A DNA stretch of 14,995 nucleotides from assembly GCA_964499015.1 (NCBI GenBank), contig CAZCJA010000061.1, positions 1-14,995 on the forward strand, written 5' to 3'. Origin of the DNA: CAZCJA01 sp964499015. Lineage in GTDB: Bacteria > Elusimicrobiota > Elusimicrobia > F11. The notes beneath the pieces are model-generated. The model searched no databases. It was not told where the DNA came from and saw only the letters and a list, made by a program, of their open reading frames with translations. The translations under genes were made by a program, and so were the position numbers. Of this stretch, positions 1 through 6,290 are shown piece after piece (position 1 is the stretch's first letter; every line of letters starts with the position of its first letter).

Positions 1-438
1 ATACGCGGCTCACATAAAGGCAACCTGCGCGAGGGGGAGTTGGCGTTTTTGAAAAAATGCCTTAAAAACTATCCTCAGCATTATGCGCTGGTCAGCTTTC
101 ATCACAGCCCGTTTAAAATGGATTCAAACTGGCTGGACGCAATGAAGATTAAGAACGCGAAGGCGTTTTTAAAGCTGGTCGATAAAAAAACGAATGTCAG
201 CGGCGTTCTTTTTGGCCACGTGCATCAAAGCGTTTTGAAAAAGAAAAAAGGAATCGTTTACGCGGCCGCCCCGTCGACGTGCGTTCAATTTAAGCCCAAA
301 AATAAGGTGTTTAAGCTTGATATGTCCGCGCCCGGTTATCAGCAAATCGTTCTGACACCCGACGGCGAGGTTCGCTGCCGCGTGCGCCGCATCAAGAAAG
401 GACTGTTTAAGCCCGATTTGGCATCGACAGGGTATTAG
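1..438 (+). CDS. cpdA: CpdA-like metallophosphoesterase (3',5'-cyclic-nucleotide phosphodiesterase), C-terminal part
   Basis: The frame is open from the first base, so the N-terminus lies outside the window; about 145 codons remain. An in-frame TTG at 40 is not the likely start, because the reading frame upstream still looks coding. Seen: a His-His pair in SFHHSPF and the calcineurin-like metal-binding motif GHVHQ. These are followed by the CpdA-type tail, with APSTCVQFKPK, an APGY segment and a C-terminal ..GY. Known of the family: a binuclear-metal phosphodiesterase that hydrolyses cAMP in the cytoplasm. The tail resembles CpdA more than generic phosphoesterases, but the missing N-terminal metal motifs (DxH, GDxxD, GNHD) cannot be checked. 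The stop TAG overlaps the GTG start of the acylphosphatase gene by one base, suggesting coupling. Inference: cAMP turnover, though related family members act on other phosphoesters. Confidence 0.78.
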   Translation: MRGSHKGNLREGELAFLKKCLKNYPQHYALVSFHHSPFKMDSNWLDAMKIKNAKAFLKLVDKKTNVSGVLFGHVHQSVLKKKKGIVYAAAPSTCVQFKPKNKVFKLDMSAPGYQQIVLTPDGEVRCRVRRIKKGLFKPDLASTGY

Positions 439-707
439 TGGTCGTACAACTGATCATAACGGGCAATGTTCAGGGCGTCGGTTATCGCTATTCAATGTAT
501 TACGCGGCCAAGAACTACAATGTCACCGGCTGGGTGCGCAACCGCAACGACGGCTCCGTTGAGGCAATGGTCGAAGGCGAGGAAAAGAACGTCCGTGATT
601 TTGTTCTCTGGGCGTGGAAAGGCCCGTCCTTGTGCAAAGTCGAAAACGTGGAAATGACGGAAACCATCGGCCATTTCGACGCGTTTGAGATCAAGCCGAC
701 CATGTAA
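438..707 (+). CDS. acyP: Acylphosphatase
   Basis: An 89-residue protein, the usual size for this small cytoplasmic enzyme that hydrolyses the carboxyl-phosphate bond of acyl phosphates. Seen: the N-terminal signature GNVQGVGYR, with the phosphate-binding Arg17, and GWVRNRNDGSVE, with Asn35 in the place of the catalytic Asn. The 18-residue spacing between Arg and Asn matches the family. The start is GTG at 438, sharing one base with the upstream TAG. No ATG gives a full domain, so translation by coupling is likely. The next gene begins three bases after the stop. Nothing is odd about the sequence apart from Tyr in place of the more common Phe before the catalytic Arg. Confidence 0.93.
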   Translation: MVVQLIITGNVQGVGYRYSMYYAAKNYNVTGWVRNRNDGSVEAMVEGEEKNVRDFVLWAWKGPSLCKVENVEMTETIGHFDAFEIKPTM

Positions 708-710
708 TTC

Positions 711-1232
711 ATGAAACTGCGCTGCGAATTGCACTTGAAACAATCGGGCAACGTCATATTGGTGGCAAGGCCCGAAGAAACGCTGGATCATCTGGCCATG
801 AAGCTGGCTGCGTTCGCGATGTTTTTGACGCACGAACCCATCGTGGAGCCGTCGTCAGACCACCCCGCCTTGCTGGGCTCCGAATACCGGCCCGATCTGT
901 GCGCGTTAAATGTGGCGGGAGAGGTGGACTTGTGGGTGGAATGCGGCGCGGTGACCTTGAATAAGATCCATAAAGTGACCCGGCAGTTCCCGCACGCGCG
1001 GATTGTGGTTTTGAAAGCGAAGCGCCATGAAGCCGAACGGTTGCGCCGCGACATGGTGGACGTGGTGCGTAATTCCGATCGCATTGAAATTTGGACGTGG
1101 CCCGACGGCTCTTTTGATGAATGGAAGGGGGCGCTCGAGGAAAAGACCGAGCTCTATGGAGAAGCCGGTGAGCGAACGTTCAACCTGGTCGTAAATCACA
1201 CGGCGTACGCAGTTGACCTGGTTTCCGTATAA
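711..1232 (+). CDS. YaeQ-family protein
   Basis: A 173-residue protein that I assign to the YaeQ family, which has a PD-(D/E)XK nuclease-like fold and no settled biochemical role. Seen: the central block RPDLCAL, then DLWVECG, then a Lys-rich helix (NKIHKVTR) followed by a hydrophobic strand (ARIVVL). This corresponds to the E. coli YaeQ block with PDLW, ELWIELG and a Lys/Arg-rich helix. Candidate active-site residues are Asp62, Glu77 and Lys85 or Lys88. The ATG at 711 lies three bases after the acylphosphatase stop, and I see no strong ribosome-binding site, so coupling is likely. The last codons overlap a TATAAT hexamer that may serve the next gene. A nuclease activity is not established. 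Overall identity to E. coli YaeQ looks low, so the family call is likely but not certain. Confidence 0.7.
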   Translation: MKLRCELHLKQSGNVILVARPEETLDHLAMKLAAFAMFLTHEPIVEPSSDHPALLGSEYRPDLCALNVAGEVDLWVECGAVTLNKIHKVTRQFPHARIVVLKAKRHEAERLRRDMVDVVRNSDRIEIWTWPDGSFDEWKGALEEKTELYGEAGERTFNLVVNHTAYAVDLVSV

Positions 1233-1233
1233 T
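1228..1233 (+). promoter_or_regulatory. Possible -10 element upstream of the dienelactone hydrolase / hem run
   Basis: A perfect TATAAT spans the stop codon of the YaeQ-family gene and lies 27 bases upstream of the ATG at 1261. It stands out in GC-rich surroundings. However, I find no good -35 hexamer at 15-19 bases; the nearby TTGACC at 1213-1218 is only 9 bases away. Treat it as a weak candidate for the start of the transcript covering 1261-6290. Confidence 0.3.
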
Positions 1234-1243
1234 GGGCCCGGTA

Positions 1244-1254
1244 CCTCCTGGAGG
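1244..1254 (+). promoter_or_regulatory. Ribosome-binding site inside a small CCTCC-T-GGAGG palindrome
   Basis: GGAGG at 1250-1254 is a strong Shine-Dalgarno six bases before the ATG at 1261. It fixes that ATG as the start rather than the in-frame ATG at 1213, which lies inside the previous gene. Directly before it is CCTCC, one base away, so the site is self-complementary. As a hairpin this gives only about four G-C/A-T pairs around a three-base loop. Whether it masks the site is inference. Confidence 0.6.
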
Positions 1255-1260
1255 ATTCAA

Positions 1261-2037
1261 ATGAGAAAATTACTTTTTATCGCATCGTTTCTTTTTACCG
1301 TAGCGTCCGTTTCCGCCGCCGTTAAAACCGAATTGGTCACCTATAAGCATGCCGGCACGACGCTTCAGGGGTTTCTTGCCTACGACGACATCGGCATGTC
1401 CGCCAAGCCGGCGGTCCTTGTCGTCCACGCCTGGATGGGCTTGGACGATAACGCCCGCGCCAGCGCGGTAAAGCTCGCCGAACTCGGCTATGTCGCGTTT
1501 TGCGCCGATATATATGGAAAAGGAAAAAATCCGAAGGACGTCGCCGGCGCTTCCAAGCTTTCCAGCCTCTATAAAGGCGATCGTACACTCTATCGCGAAC
1601 GTCTTAACGCGGGTCTCGAAACGTTGAAAAAGCAGAAGTTTGTCGATACCACGAAAATCGCTGCCATCGGTTATTGTTTCGGCGGCACGGGCGTGATTGA
1701 GTTGGCCCGTTCGGGCGCCAATGTGGGCGGTGTCGTTAGTTTTCATGGAGGGTTGGACAGCCCAACTCCTTCCGACGGGAAAAATATTAAAGCCAGAGTT
1801 CTCGCGCTTCATGGTGCCGACGATCCCTTCGTTTCGGCGGATAATATCGCCGCGTTTGAAAAAGAGATGCGGGACAATAAAGTGGATTGGCAGCTCGTGA
1901 AGTATGGGAATGCCGTGCACAGCTTCACCCACAAAGACGCGGGGAACGATAACTCCAAAGGCGCCGCTTATAACGAAGCGGCTGACCGCCGTTCGTGGGC
2001 TGCAATGAAAGATTTTTTTGCCGAGATCTTTAAGTGA
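1261..2037 (+). CDS. Secreted dienelactone hydrolase-family alpha/beta hydrolase
   Basis: A 258-residue protein counted from ATG 1261, chosen because GGAGG sits six bases upstream and the protein then opens with a clear signal peptide. That signal has a basic start (MRK), a hydrophobic core, and a likely cleavage after SVSAA near residue 20, so the protein is probably periplasmic. Seen: the nucleophile elbow GYCFGG with Cys139, the acid in GADDPF (Asp188) and the His in NAVHSFTH (His220). This is the Cys-Asp-His triad of the dienelactone hydrolase family. Known of the family: hydrolysis of dienelactones, but many members cleave other esters or lactones, and the substrate here is unknown. The stop overlaps the GTG start of the hemD-hemE gene (GTGA), so it is probably co-translated with the heme genes. 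Nothing else links its chemistry to heme synthesis. Confidence 0.88.
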   Translation: MRKLLFIASFLFTVASVSAAVKTELVTYKHAGTTLQGFLAYDDIGMSAKPAVLVVHAWMGLDDNARASAVKLAELGYVAFCADIYGKGKNPKDVAGASKLSSLYKGDRTLYRERLNAGLETLKKQKFVDTTKIAAIGYCFGGTGVIELARSGANVGGVVSFHGGLDSPTPSDGKNIKARVLALHGADDPFVSADNIAAFEKEMRDNKVDWQLVKYGNAVHSFTHKDAGNDNSKGAAYNEAADRRSWAAMKDFFAEIFK

Positions 2038-3965
2038 CAATTACTGAAAAGGAAACCGGTCAATTTTCCGGTTTGCGCGTCGGCTCGTTTGAGAGCCGAA
2101 AGCAGGCCGAAATAAAACGCCTGATAGAGAACTTAGGCGGCGTGCCGACCATGGCCGCCTCCATGCGCGAAGTTCCGTTGGACGAGAACAAAGACGCCTT
2201 TCATTTTGGCGAAGAGCTTTTTGCCGGCCGCATTTCCATTCTGGTTCTCTTTACCGGCGTCGGCACGCGCACATTGTTGGGCGCGTTGTATCAAAAGCAT
2301 GCCCGTGAAAAAGTCATCGCGGCCCTGCAAAAAATAACGATCGTCGCGCGGGGGCCGAAACCCGTCGCCGCGTTGGCGGAAGTTGGCCTCAAGCCAGCCA
2401 TCGCCGTGCCGGAGCCCAACACGTGGCGTGAAATGCTCAAGACTATCGACGAGAAAGTGCCGCTTGACGGAAAATCCGTGGCCGTCCAGGAATATGGTGA
2501 GCCCAATAAAATTTTTCTTGCCGAACTCAAGGCCCGCGGAGCCAGCGTGCTGCAGGTGCCGGTTTATCGCGCGGAATTTCCGCAGGACACAGCCCCGCTT
2601 AAGAATTTGATCCGAGATATCGTCGCGGGTAAACTCGACGTTCTTCTGTTTACGAACGCGATGCAGATTGAACATGCGATGATGATTGCGCGCGAGCTCG
2701 GCATCGCCCAGGAATTTAAAAAAGCCGCGCAAAAGATCGCGGTCGCCTCCGTCGGCCCCACCTGCACCGAAGCGCTGGAACGCTTTGGGCTCACGGCGGA
2801 TATCGAACCGGAGCGGCCGATGATGGGCGCGCTGGTGGCGCGCGCCGCGCAAAAGGCGGAGGGCGTTCTGGCCGAAAAGAAGAAACGTCCGTACGGTTAT
2901 GCGGTAGCGCCAGCGGGCGCCGCCAAAAAAGGAGATAAATTGCACGAGAGCCTTTTCCTTAAAGCGTGCCGCCGCGAGAAAACGGAGCGCACGCCCATTT
3001 GGCTGATGCGTCAAGCGGGCCGCTACATGAAAGAATACCGCGAGCTTCGCGCCAAGGTGTCGTTTCTGGAGCTCTGTAAAAATTCCGATCTGGCGTCCGA
3101 GGTGACGGTCGACGCCGCGCATCGCTTGAATGTGGACGCGGCCATTATTTTTTCCGATATTTTAATTATCGTTGAGCCGCTGGGCTTTCATCTTACCTAT
3201 GAAAAAAACGAGGGGCCTGAGATCGGCAACCCGTTCCGCTCCATGGATGATTTGAAGCGTTTAAAACTCGTCGATGCGGAAACCTCGATGGGTTTTGTTT
3301 ACGACGCGATCCGCAAAACGCGCAAAGCACTCAAGCCGGATATCCCGTTGATCGGCTTTTGCGGCGCGCCGTTCACAGTGGCGTCGTATGCGATCGAGGG
3401 GAAAGGATCGAAGGCTTTCGCCCTGACCAAGGCCCTGATGTACAAAGAGCCCAAAACATGGCATGCGTTTCTGGAAAAAATCACCGATGCGTCCATTGCC
3501 CATCTCAACGGACAAATCGCGGCGGGCGCGCAGGCCGTGCAGATTTTTGACAGCTGGGTCGGTTGTTTGTCGCCGGAAGATTTCCGCACCTTCGTTTTGC
3601 CGCACACCAAACGTTTGATTAAAAGCATTACGCCCGGCGTTCCGGTGATCAGCTTCGGCACGCAGACGTCGGGTTTCCTTTCTCTTTTACGGCAAGCGGG
3701 CGGAGATGTGATCGGCGTCGATTGGCGTATCGAACTTGACGAGGCGTGGGACATGTTGGGCGACGTGGCGATTCAGGGCAATTTGGACCCGCAAATCCTC
3801 CTGTCCGATAAAGACATCATCACCGCGCAGGCAACGCGCATCCTGCGCCAGGCCGCGGGCCGGCCGGGCCATATTTTTAACTTGGGGCACGGCGTGCTTC
3901 CGGCGACGCCGCTTGAGAACGTGTTGCATCTAATCGACGTCGTTAAGAATTATCGTGCGCGTTAG
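2034..3965 (+). CDS. hemDE: Fused uroporphyrinogen-III synthase / uroporphyrinogen decarboxylase (HemD-HemE)
   Basis: A 643-residue ORF joining two consecutive cytoplasmic heme enzymes. Residues about 12-285 are HemD-like, cyclising hydroxymethylbilane to uroporphyrinogen III; seen are the VGSFESRKQAE start, LLFTNAMQIEHA and SVGPTCTEALERFGL with a IEPERPMMGALV tail. A Lys/Ala/Gly-rich linker covers about 286-302. Residues 303-643 are a full-length HemE, decarboxylating uroporphyrinogen III to coproporphyrinogen III: MRQAGRY with Arg326 and Arg330, FSDIL with Asp375, GFCGAPFT with Tyr452 just after it, and LGHGVLP with His619. The Arg-Asp spacing equals that of the human enzyme. The GTG start overlaps the upstream TGA; the stop overlaps the hemN start by 11 bases. 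Odd: the joint carries AAAAAA, GGAG and an in-frame TTG at 2940, as for a separate 341-residue HemE. One extra A would end HemD at TAA 2936. It may be a true fusion or a one-base artefact. HemD is the weaker call because that family is poorly conserved. Confidence 0.9.
   Translation: MTITEKETGQFSGLRVGSFESRKQAEIKRLIENLGGVPTMAASMREVPLDENKDAFHFGEELFAGRISILVLFTGVGTRTLLGALYQKHAREKVIAALQKITIVARGPKPVAALAEVGLKPAIAVPEPNTWREMLKTIDEKVPLDGKSVAVQEYGEPNKIFLAELKARGASVLQVPVYRAEFPQDTAPLKNLIRDIVAGKLDVLLFTNAMQIEHAMMIARELGIAQEFKKAAQKIAVASVGPTCTEALERFGLTADIEPERPMMGALVARAAQKAEGVLAEKKKRPYGYAVAPAGAAKKGDKLHESLFLKACRREKTERTPIWLMRQAGRYMKEYRELRAKVSFLELCKNSDLASEVTVDAAHRLNVDAAIIFSDILIIVEPLGFHLTYEKNEGPEIGNPFRSMDDLKRLKLVDAETSMGFVYDAIRKTRKALKPDIPLIGFCGAPFTVASYAIEGKGSKAFALTKALMYKEPKTWHAFLEKITDASIAHLNGQIAAGAQAVQIFDSWVGCLSPEDFRTFVLPHTKRLIKSITPGVPVISFGTQTSGFLSLLRQAGGDVIGVDWRIELDEAWDMLGDVAIQGNLDPQILLSDKDIITAQATRILRQAAGRPGHIFNLGHGVLPATPLENVLHLIDVVKNYRAR
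2925..2942 (+). promoter_or_regulatory. Internal hemE start signal: A6 tract, GGAG and in-frame TTG
   Basis: AAAAAA at 2925-2930 is followed at once by GGAG (2931-2934), then five bases, then TTG at 2940-2942. The TTG is in frame with HemE and falls exactly where a normal HemE begins. In the neighbouring frame TAA lies at 2936-2938, one base before the TTG. The site therefore looks like a hemD end and hemE start with the hemD stop out of frame. It could still drive translation of free HemE. Confidence 0.55.
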
Positions 3966-5328
3966 TCCCGAGCTGCTGCACAAATACAACGTTCCTGGCC
4001 CGCGCTACACCTCTTATCCGCCCGCTCCGTTCTGGTCCGATGCAATCGGCGCCGCCGACCACGAAGCGGTGATCAGGGAAAGCAACCAGCACATCCCCGC
4101 CGCACCACTCTCACTCTATTTCCACCTGCCGTTCTGCGAGCAGCTTTGCTACTTCTGCGGCTGCACCACGGTTATCACCGGCAAGAACCACAGTTTCGAG
4201 CGCCCCTATTTGGATTCGGTTAAAAAAGAAATTGCTTGGTTGGGGGCGCGCATCGATAAAAAGCGGCCGGTGGTGCAATTTCATTTGGGCGGGGGAACGC
4301 CCACCTATTTCACCGAAACTCATTTGGATGAGCTGATGAATGAGGTGCGGAAATATTTCACGATCGATAAAGACGCGGAAATCGGCGTGGAGATCGACCC
4401 GCGCGTCACCACGGTTGATCATCTGCAAACGCTGCGCCGCGCGGGTTTCAATCGCGTTTCCATGGGCGTTCAAGATTTCGATCCAAAGGTGCAGGAGGAA
4501 ATCAATCGCATTCAGCCGTTCGCCGACACCAAGGCGCTTTACGACGCGGCGAAGAAAATGGGTTTCGCCAGCGTTAACATGGATTTGATTTACGGCTTGC
4601 CGCATCAAACGCCGGAATCCTTCCGGAAAACGGCGGAGCAGATTTTGTCGATCGGCCCCGATCGATTGGCGGTTTACTCCTACGCACATGTGCCGTGGAT
4701 GAAGCGTTATCAGGACCAGTTCGCGGCGGCGCTGCCGTCGGAACGGCAAAAGTACGAGATTTTTATCATGGCGCTGGAGATGTTCACGACCGCGGGGCTG
4801 GACTACATCGGCATGGATCATTTCGCGCGAAAAAATGACGAGCTATCCGCTGCTCGTGAGAGCCGCACGCTCTGGCGGAACTTCCAGGGCTACACAACAA
4901 AGGCGGGGACGGATTTGCTGGGCATCGGCATGAGCGCGATAAGCCAGATCGGCGGTAATTTCTTTCAGAATGAAAAAGAACTGAGACGGTATCAGGCGAA
5001 AGTAAACGCGGGCGAAGACCCGGTGTTGCGCGGCTTTAGATTGTCGAACGACGATCGCATTCGCTCGCGTGTGATTCAAAACTTGCTGTGCCACGCGGTG
5101 GTGGTCAAGGCCGATATCGAAAAAGAATTCGGCATCGTGTTTGACGATTATTTTGCGGAGTCGCTGCAAAATTTGCAGGAAGTTGTGAGCGACGGTCTCG
5201 TTAATGTGACGAAAGCCGAAATCCGCCCGACGCCCGCGGGCCGTATTTTCCTGAGGAACATCGCGATGCCGTTCGACGCGTATTTGCCCAAGGAAGCCGG
5301 CGCCCGCCGCTTCTCGCGCACGCTATGA
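3955..5328 (+). CDS. hemN: Oxygen-independent coproporphyrinogen III oxidase (radical SAM HemN)
   Basis: A 457-residue cytoplasmic radical SAM enzyme that converts coproporphyrinogen III to protoporphyrinogen IX without oxygen. Seen: the HemN-type N-terminus KYNVPGPRYTSYP, then YFHLPF and CEQLCYFCGC, giving the CX3CX2C cluster ligands Cys61, Cys65 and Cys68, plus the extra Cys70 typical of true HemN. Tyr55 precedes the cluster, and the SAM-binding GGGTPT is at 112-117. The length equals that of E. coli HemN and the C-terminal HemN domain is complete, so it is not the shorter HemW heme chaperone. The GTG start at 3955 lies inside the hemE end, with only a weak AAGA-like ribosome-binding sequence, implying translational coupling. 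The stop overlaps the hemH start (ATGA). Confidence 0.96.
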   Translation: MRVSPELLHKYNVPGPRYTSYPPAPFWSDAIGAADHEAVIRESNQHIPAAPLSLYFHLPFCEQLCYFCGCTTVITGKNHSFERPYLDSVKKEIAWLGARIDKKRPVVQFHLGGGTPTYFTETHLDELMNEVRKYFTIDKDAEIGVEIDPRVTTVDHLQTLRRAGFNRVSMGVQDFDPKVQEEINRIQPFADTKALYDAAKKMGFASVNMDLIYGLPHQTPESFRKTAEQILSIGPDRLAVYSYAHVPWMKRYQDQFAAALPSERQKYEIFIMALEMFTTAGLDYIGMDHFARKNDELSAARESRTLWRNFQGYTTKAGTDLLGIGMSAISQIGGNFFQNEKELRRYQAKVNAGEDPVLRGFRLSNDDRIRSRVIQNLLCHAVVVKADIEKEFGIVFDDYFAESLQNLQEVVSDGLVNVTKAEIRPTPAGRIFLRNIAMPFDAYLPKEAGARRFSRTL

Positions 5329-6290
5329 AACGAGCCATCCTTTTTTTAAACCTTGGTGGACCGGAAAATCAGGATGAGGTGAAACCGTTTTTGTACAGGC
5401 TGTTTGTTGATCCGGAAATCATCCGCATTCCGTTCACGCCCTTGCGCATGTTCGTCGCGTGGCTGATCAGCACGCTGCGCGCTGAAAAATCCAAAGCGTT
5501 GTATCGCGAAATCGGCGGAGGCTCGCCCATTCGCCGCTACACCGACGAACAGGCCCGCGAAGTGGAAAAACGGCTCGAAGGGAAAAACGTCGTGGTGCGC
5601 ACCGCATTTTCCTGTTCCAACCCGCTGATTGAAGACGTGATTAGCGATTTGTGCGCCCAGGGCGTTGAGAAATTCATGTCGCTGCCATTGTACCCGCAGT
5701 ATTCCTACACCACGACCAAAGGCGCACTCGACCGCGTGCGCAAAGCGTTGAAAAAGTTCAACCCGCCGACGGAAGTCCGCTCCTATCCAACCCATCCGCT
5801 ATTTATCGAGGCGCATGCCGATTTAATTCGCAAAGAGCTGGATCAGTTCTCAATCAAAGACGCGATGAAAATCCATATCGTTTTTTCCGCGCATTCGATT
5901 CCCGAAAAACTGGTGACGGAACTCGGCGACCCGTATAAAAAAGAGGTTGAAGAAACCTGCAGCGCGGTGGCAAAGAAGCTGGAGTGGACGGGCCCGATTC
6001 ACGTCGCGTGGCAGTCAAAGCTGGGGCCGGTCAAATGGCTGGCGCCGGCCACGGCGGACGTGGTTGTGGAGTTGGGCCGCAAAGGCGTGAAACACGTGCT
6101 CGTCGTGCCGATCGCGTTTGTGACCGACCACATCGAGACGCTGGAAGAGCTGGATAAAGAGCTGAAAGAAGAAGCGGAAGAGGCGGGCGTGGCCGAGTAT
6201 CGCCGCGTGCCCGGTTTAAATTCTCATCCGTTGTTTATGCAGTGTTTGGCCGAAATCGCTCTCGATCAGAAAGCTTTCTGGAACGACTGA
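5325..6290 (+). CDS. hemH: Ferrochelatase (HemH)
   Basis: A 321-residue ferrochelatase, which inserts Fe(II) into protoporphyrin IX as the last step of the protoheme branch. Seen: LFLNLGGP at the N-terminus, GGGSPIRRYT, LPLYPQYSYTTT, the catalytic His190 in VFSAHSIPEKL, WQSKLGP, and Glu271 in FVTDHIETLEELD. The His-Glu spacing of 81 residues matches the B. subtilis enzyme. Odd: the usual MRY-type stretch after strand two reads AFSCSNP (about residues 94-100), placing Cys97 there. No C-terminal iron-sulfur cysteine cluster is evident. The ATG overlaps the hemN stop by four bases. The 3' end overlaps the convergent hemY by 25 bases, within which lies the 6267-6280 palindrome. Confidence 0.96.
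   Translation: MKRAILFLNLGGPENQDEVKPFLYRLFVDPEIIRIPFTPLRMFVAWLISTLRAEKSKALYREIGGGSPIRRYTDEQAREVEKRLEGKNVVVRTAFSCSNPLIEDVISDLCAQGVEKFMSLPLYPQYSYTTTKGALDRVRKALKKFNPPTEVRSYPTHPLFIEAHADLIRKELDQFSIKDAMKIHIVFSAHSIPEKLVTELGDPYKKEVEETCSAVAKKLEWTGPIHVAWQSKLGPVKWLAPATADVVVELGRKGVKHVLVVPIAFVTDHIETLEELDKELKEEAEEAGVAEYRRVPGLNSHPLFMQCLAEIALDQKAFWND

Noticed and set aside
40..438. TTG at 40 as the start of a short complete gene
   Set aside because: The frame is open back to base 1, and the missing N-terminal half is essential to the CpdA fold, so the gene is cut by the window edge.
1213..1233. TTGACC plus TATAAT as a complete sigma-70 promoter
   Set aside because: The spacer is nine bases instead of 15-19, so the two hexamers cannot act together. 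Only the -10 is kept, as a weak candidate.
2925..2930. A6 as a classic -1 ribosomal frameshift site
   Set aside because: The zero-frame heptamer is C AAA AAA, which does not allow clean re-pairing in the P site. The Shine-Dalgarno-like sequence is downstream rather than upstream, so a one-base indel or fusion explains it better.
2133..3122. Antisense ORF of 329 codons across hemD-hemE
   Set aside because: It opposes a clear coding sequence with both enzyme signatures and has no domain of its own; the same holds for the antisense ORF at 1270-2040 opposite the hydrolase.
4111..4821. Antisense ORF of 236 codons inside hemN
   Set aside because: A codon-bias shadow; the + strand has the CX3CX2C radical SAM motif and a full-length HemN.
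6267..6280. Intrinsic terminator for hemH or hemY
   Set aside because: The stem is only about five pairs, there is no T-run on either strand, and the whole element is coding.
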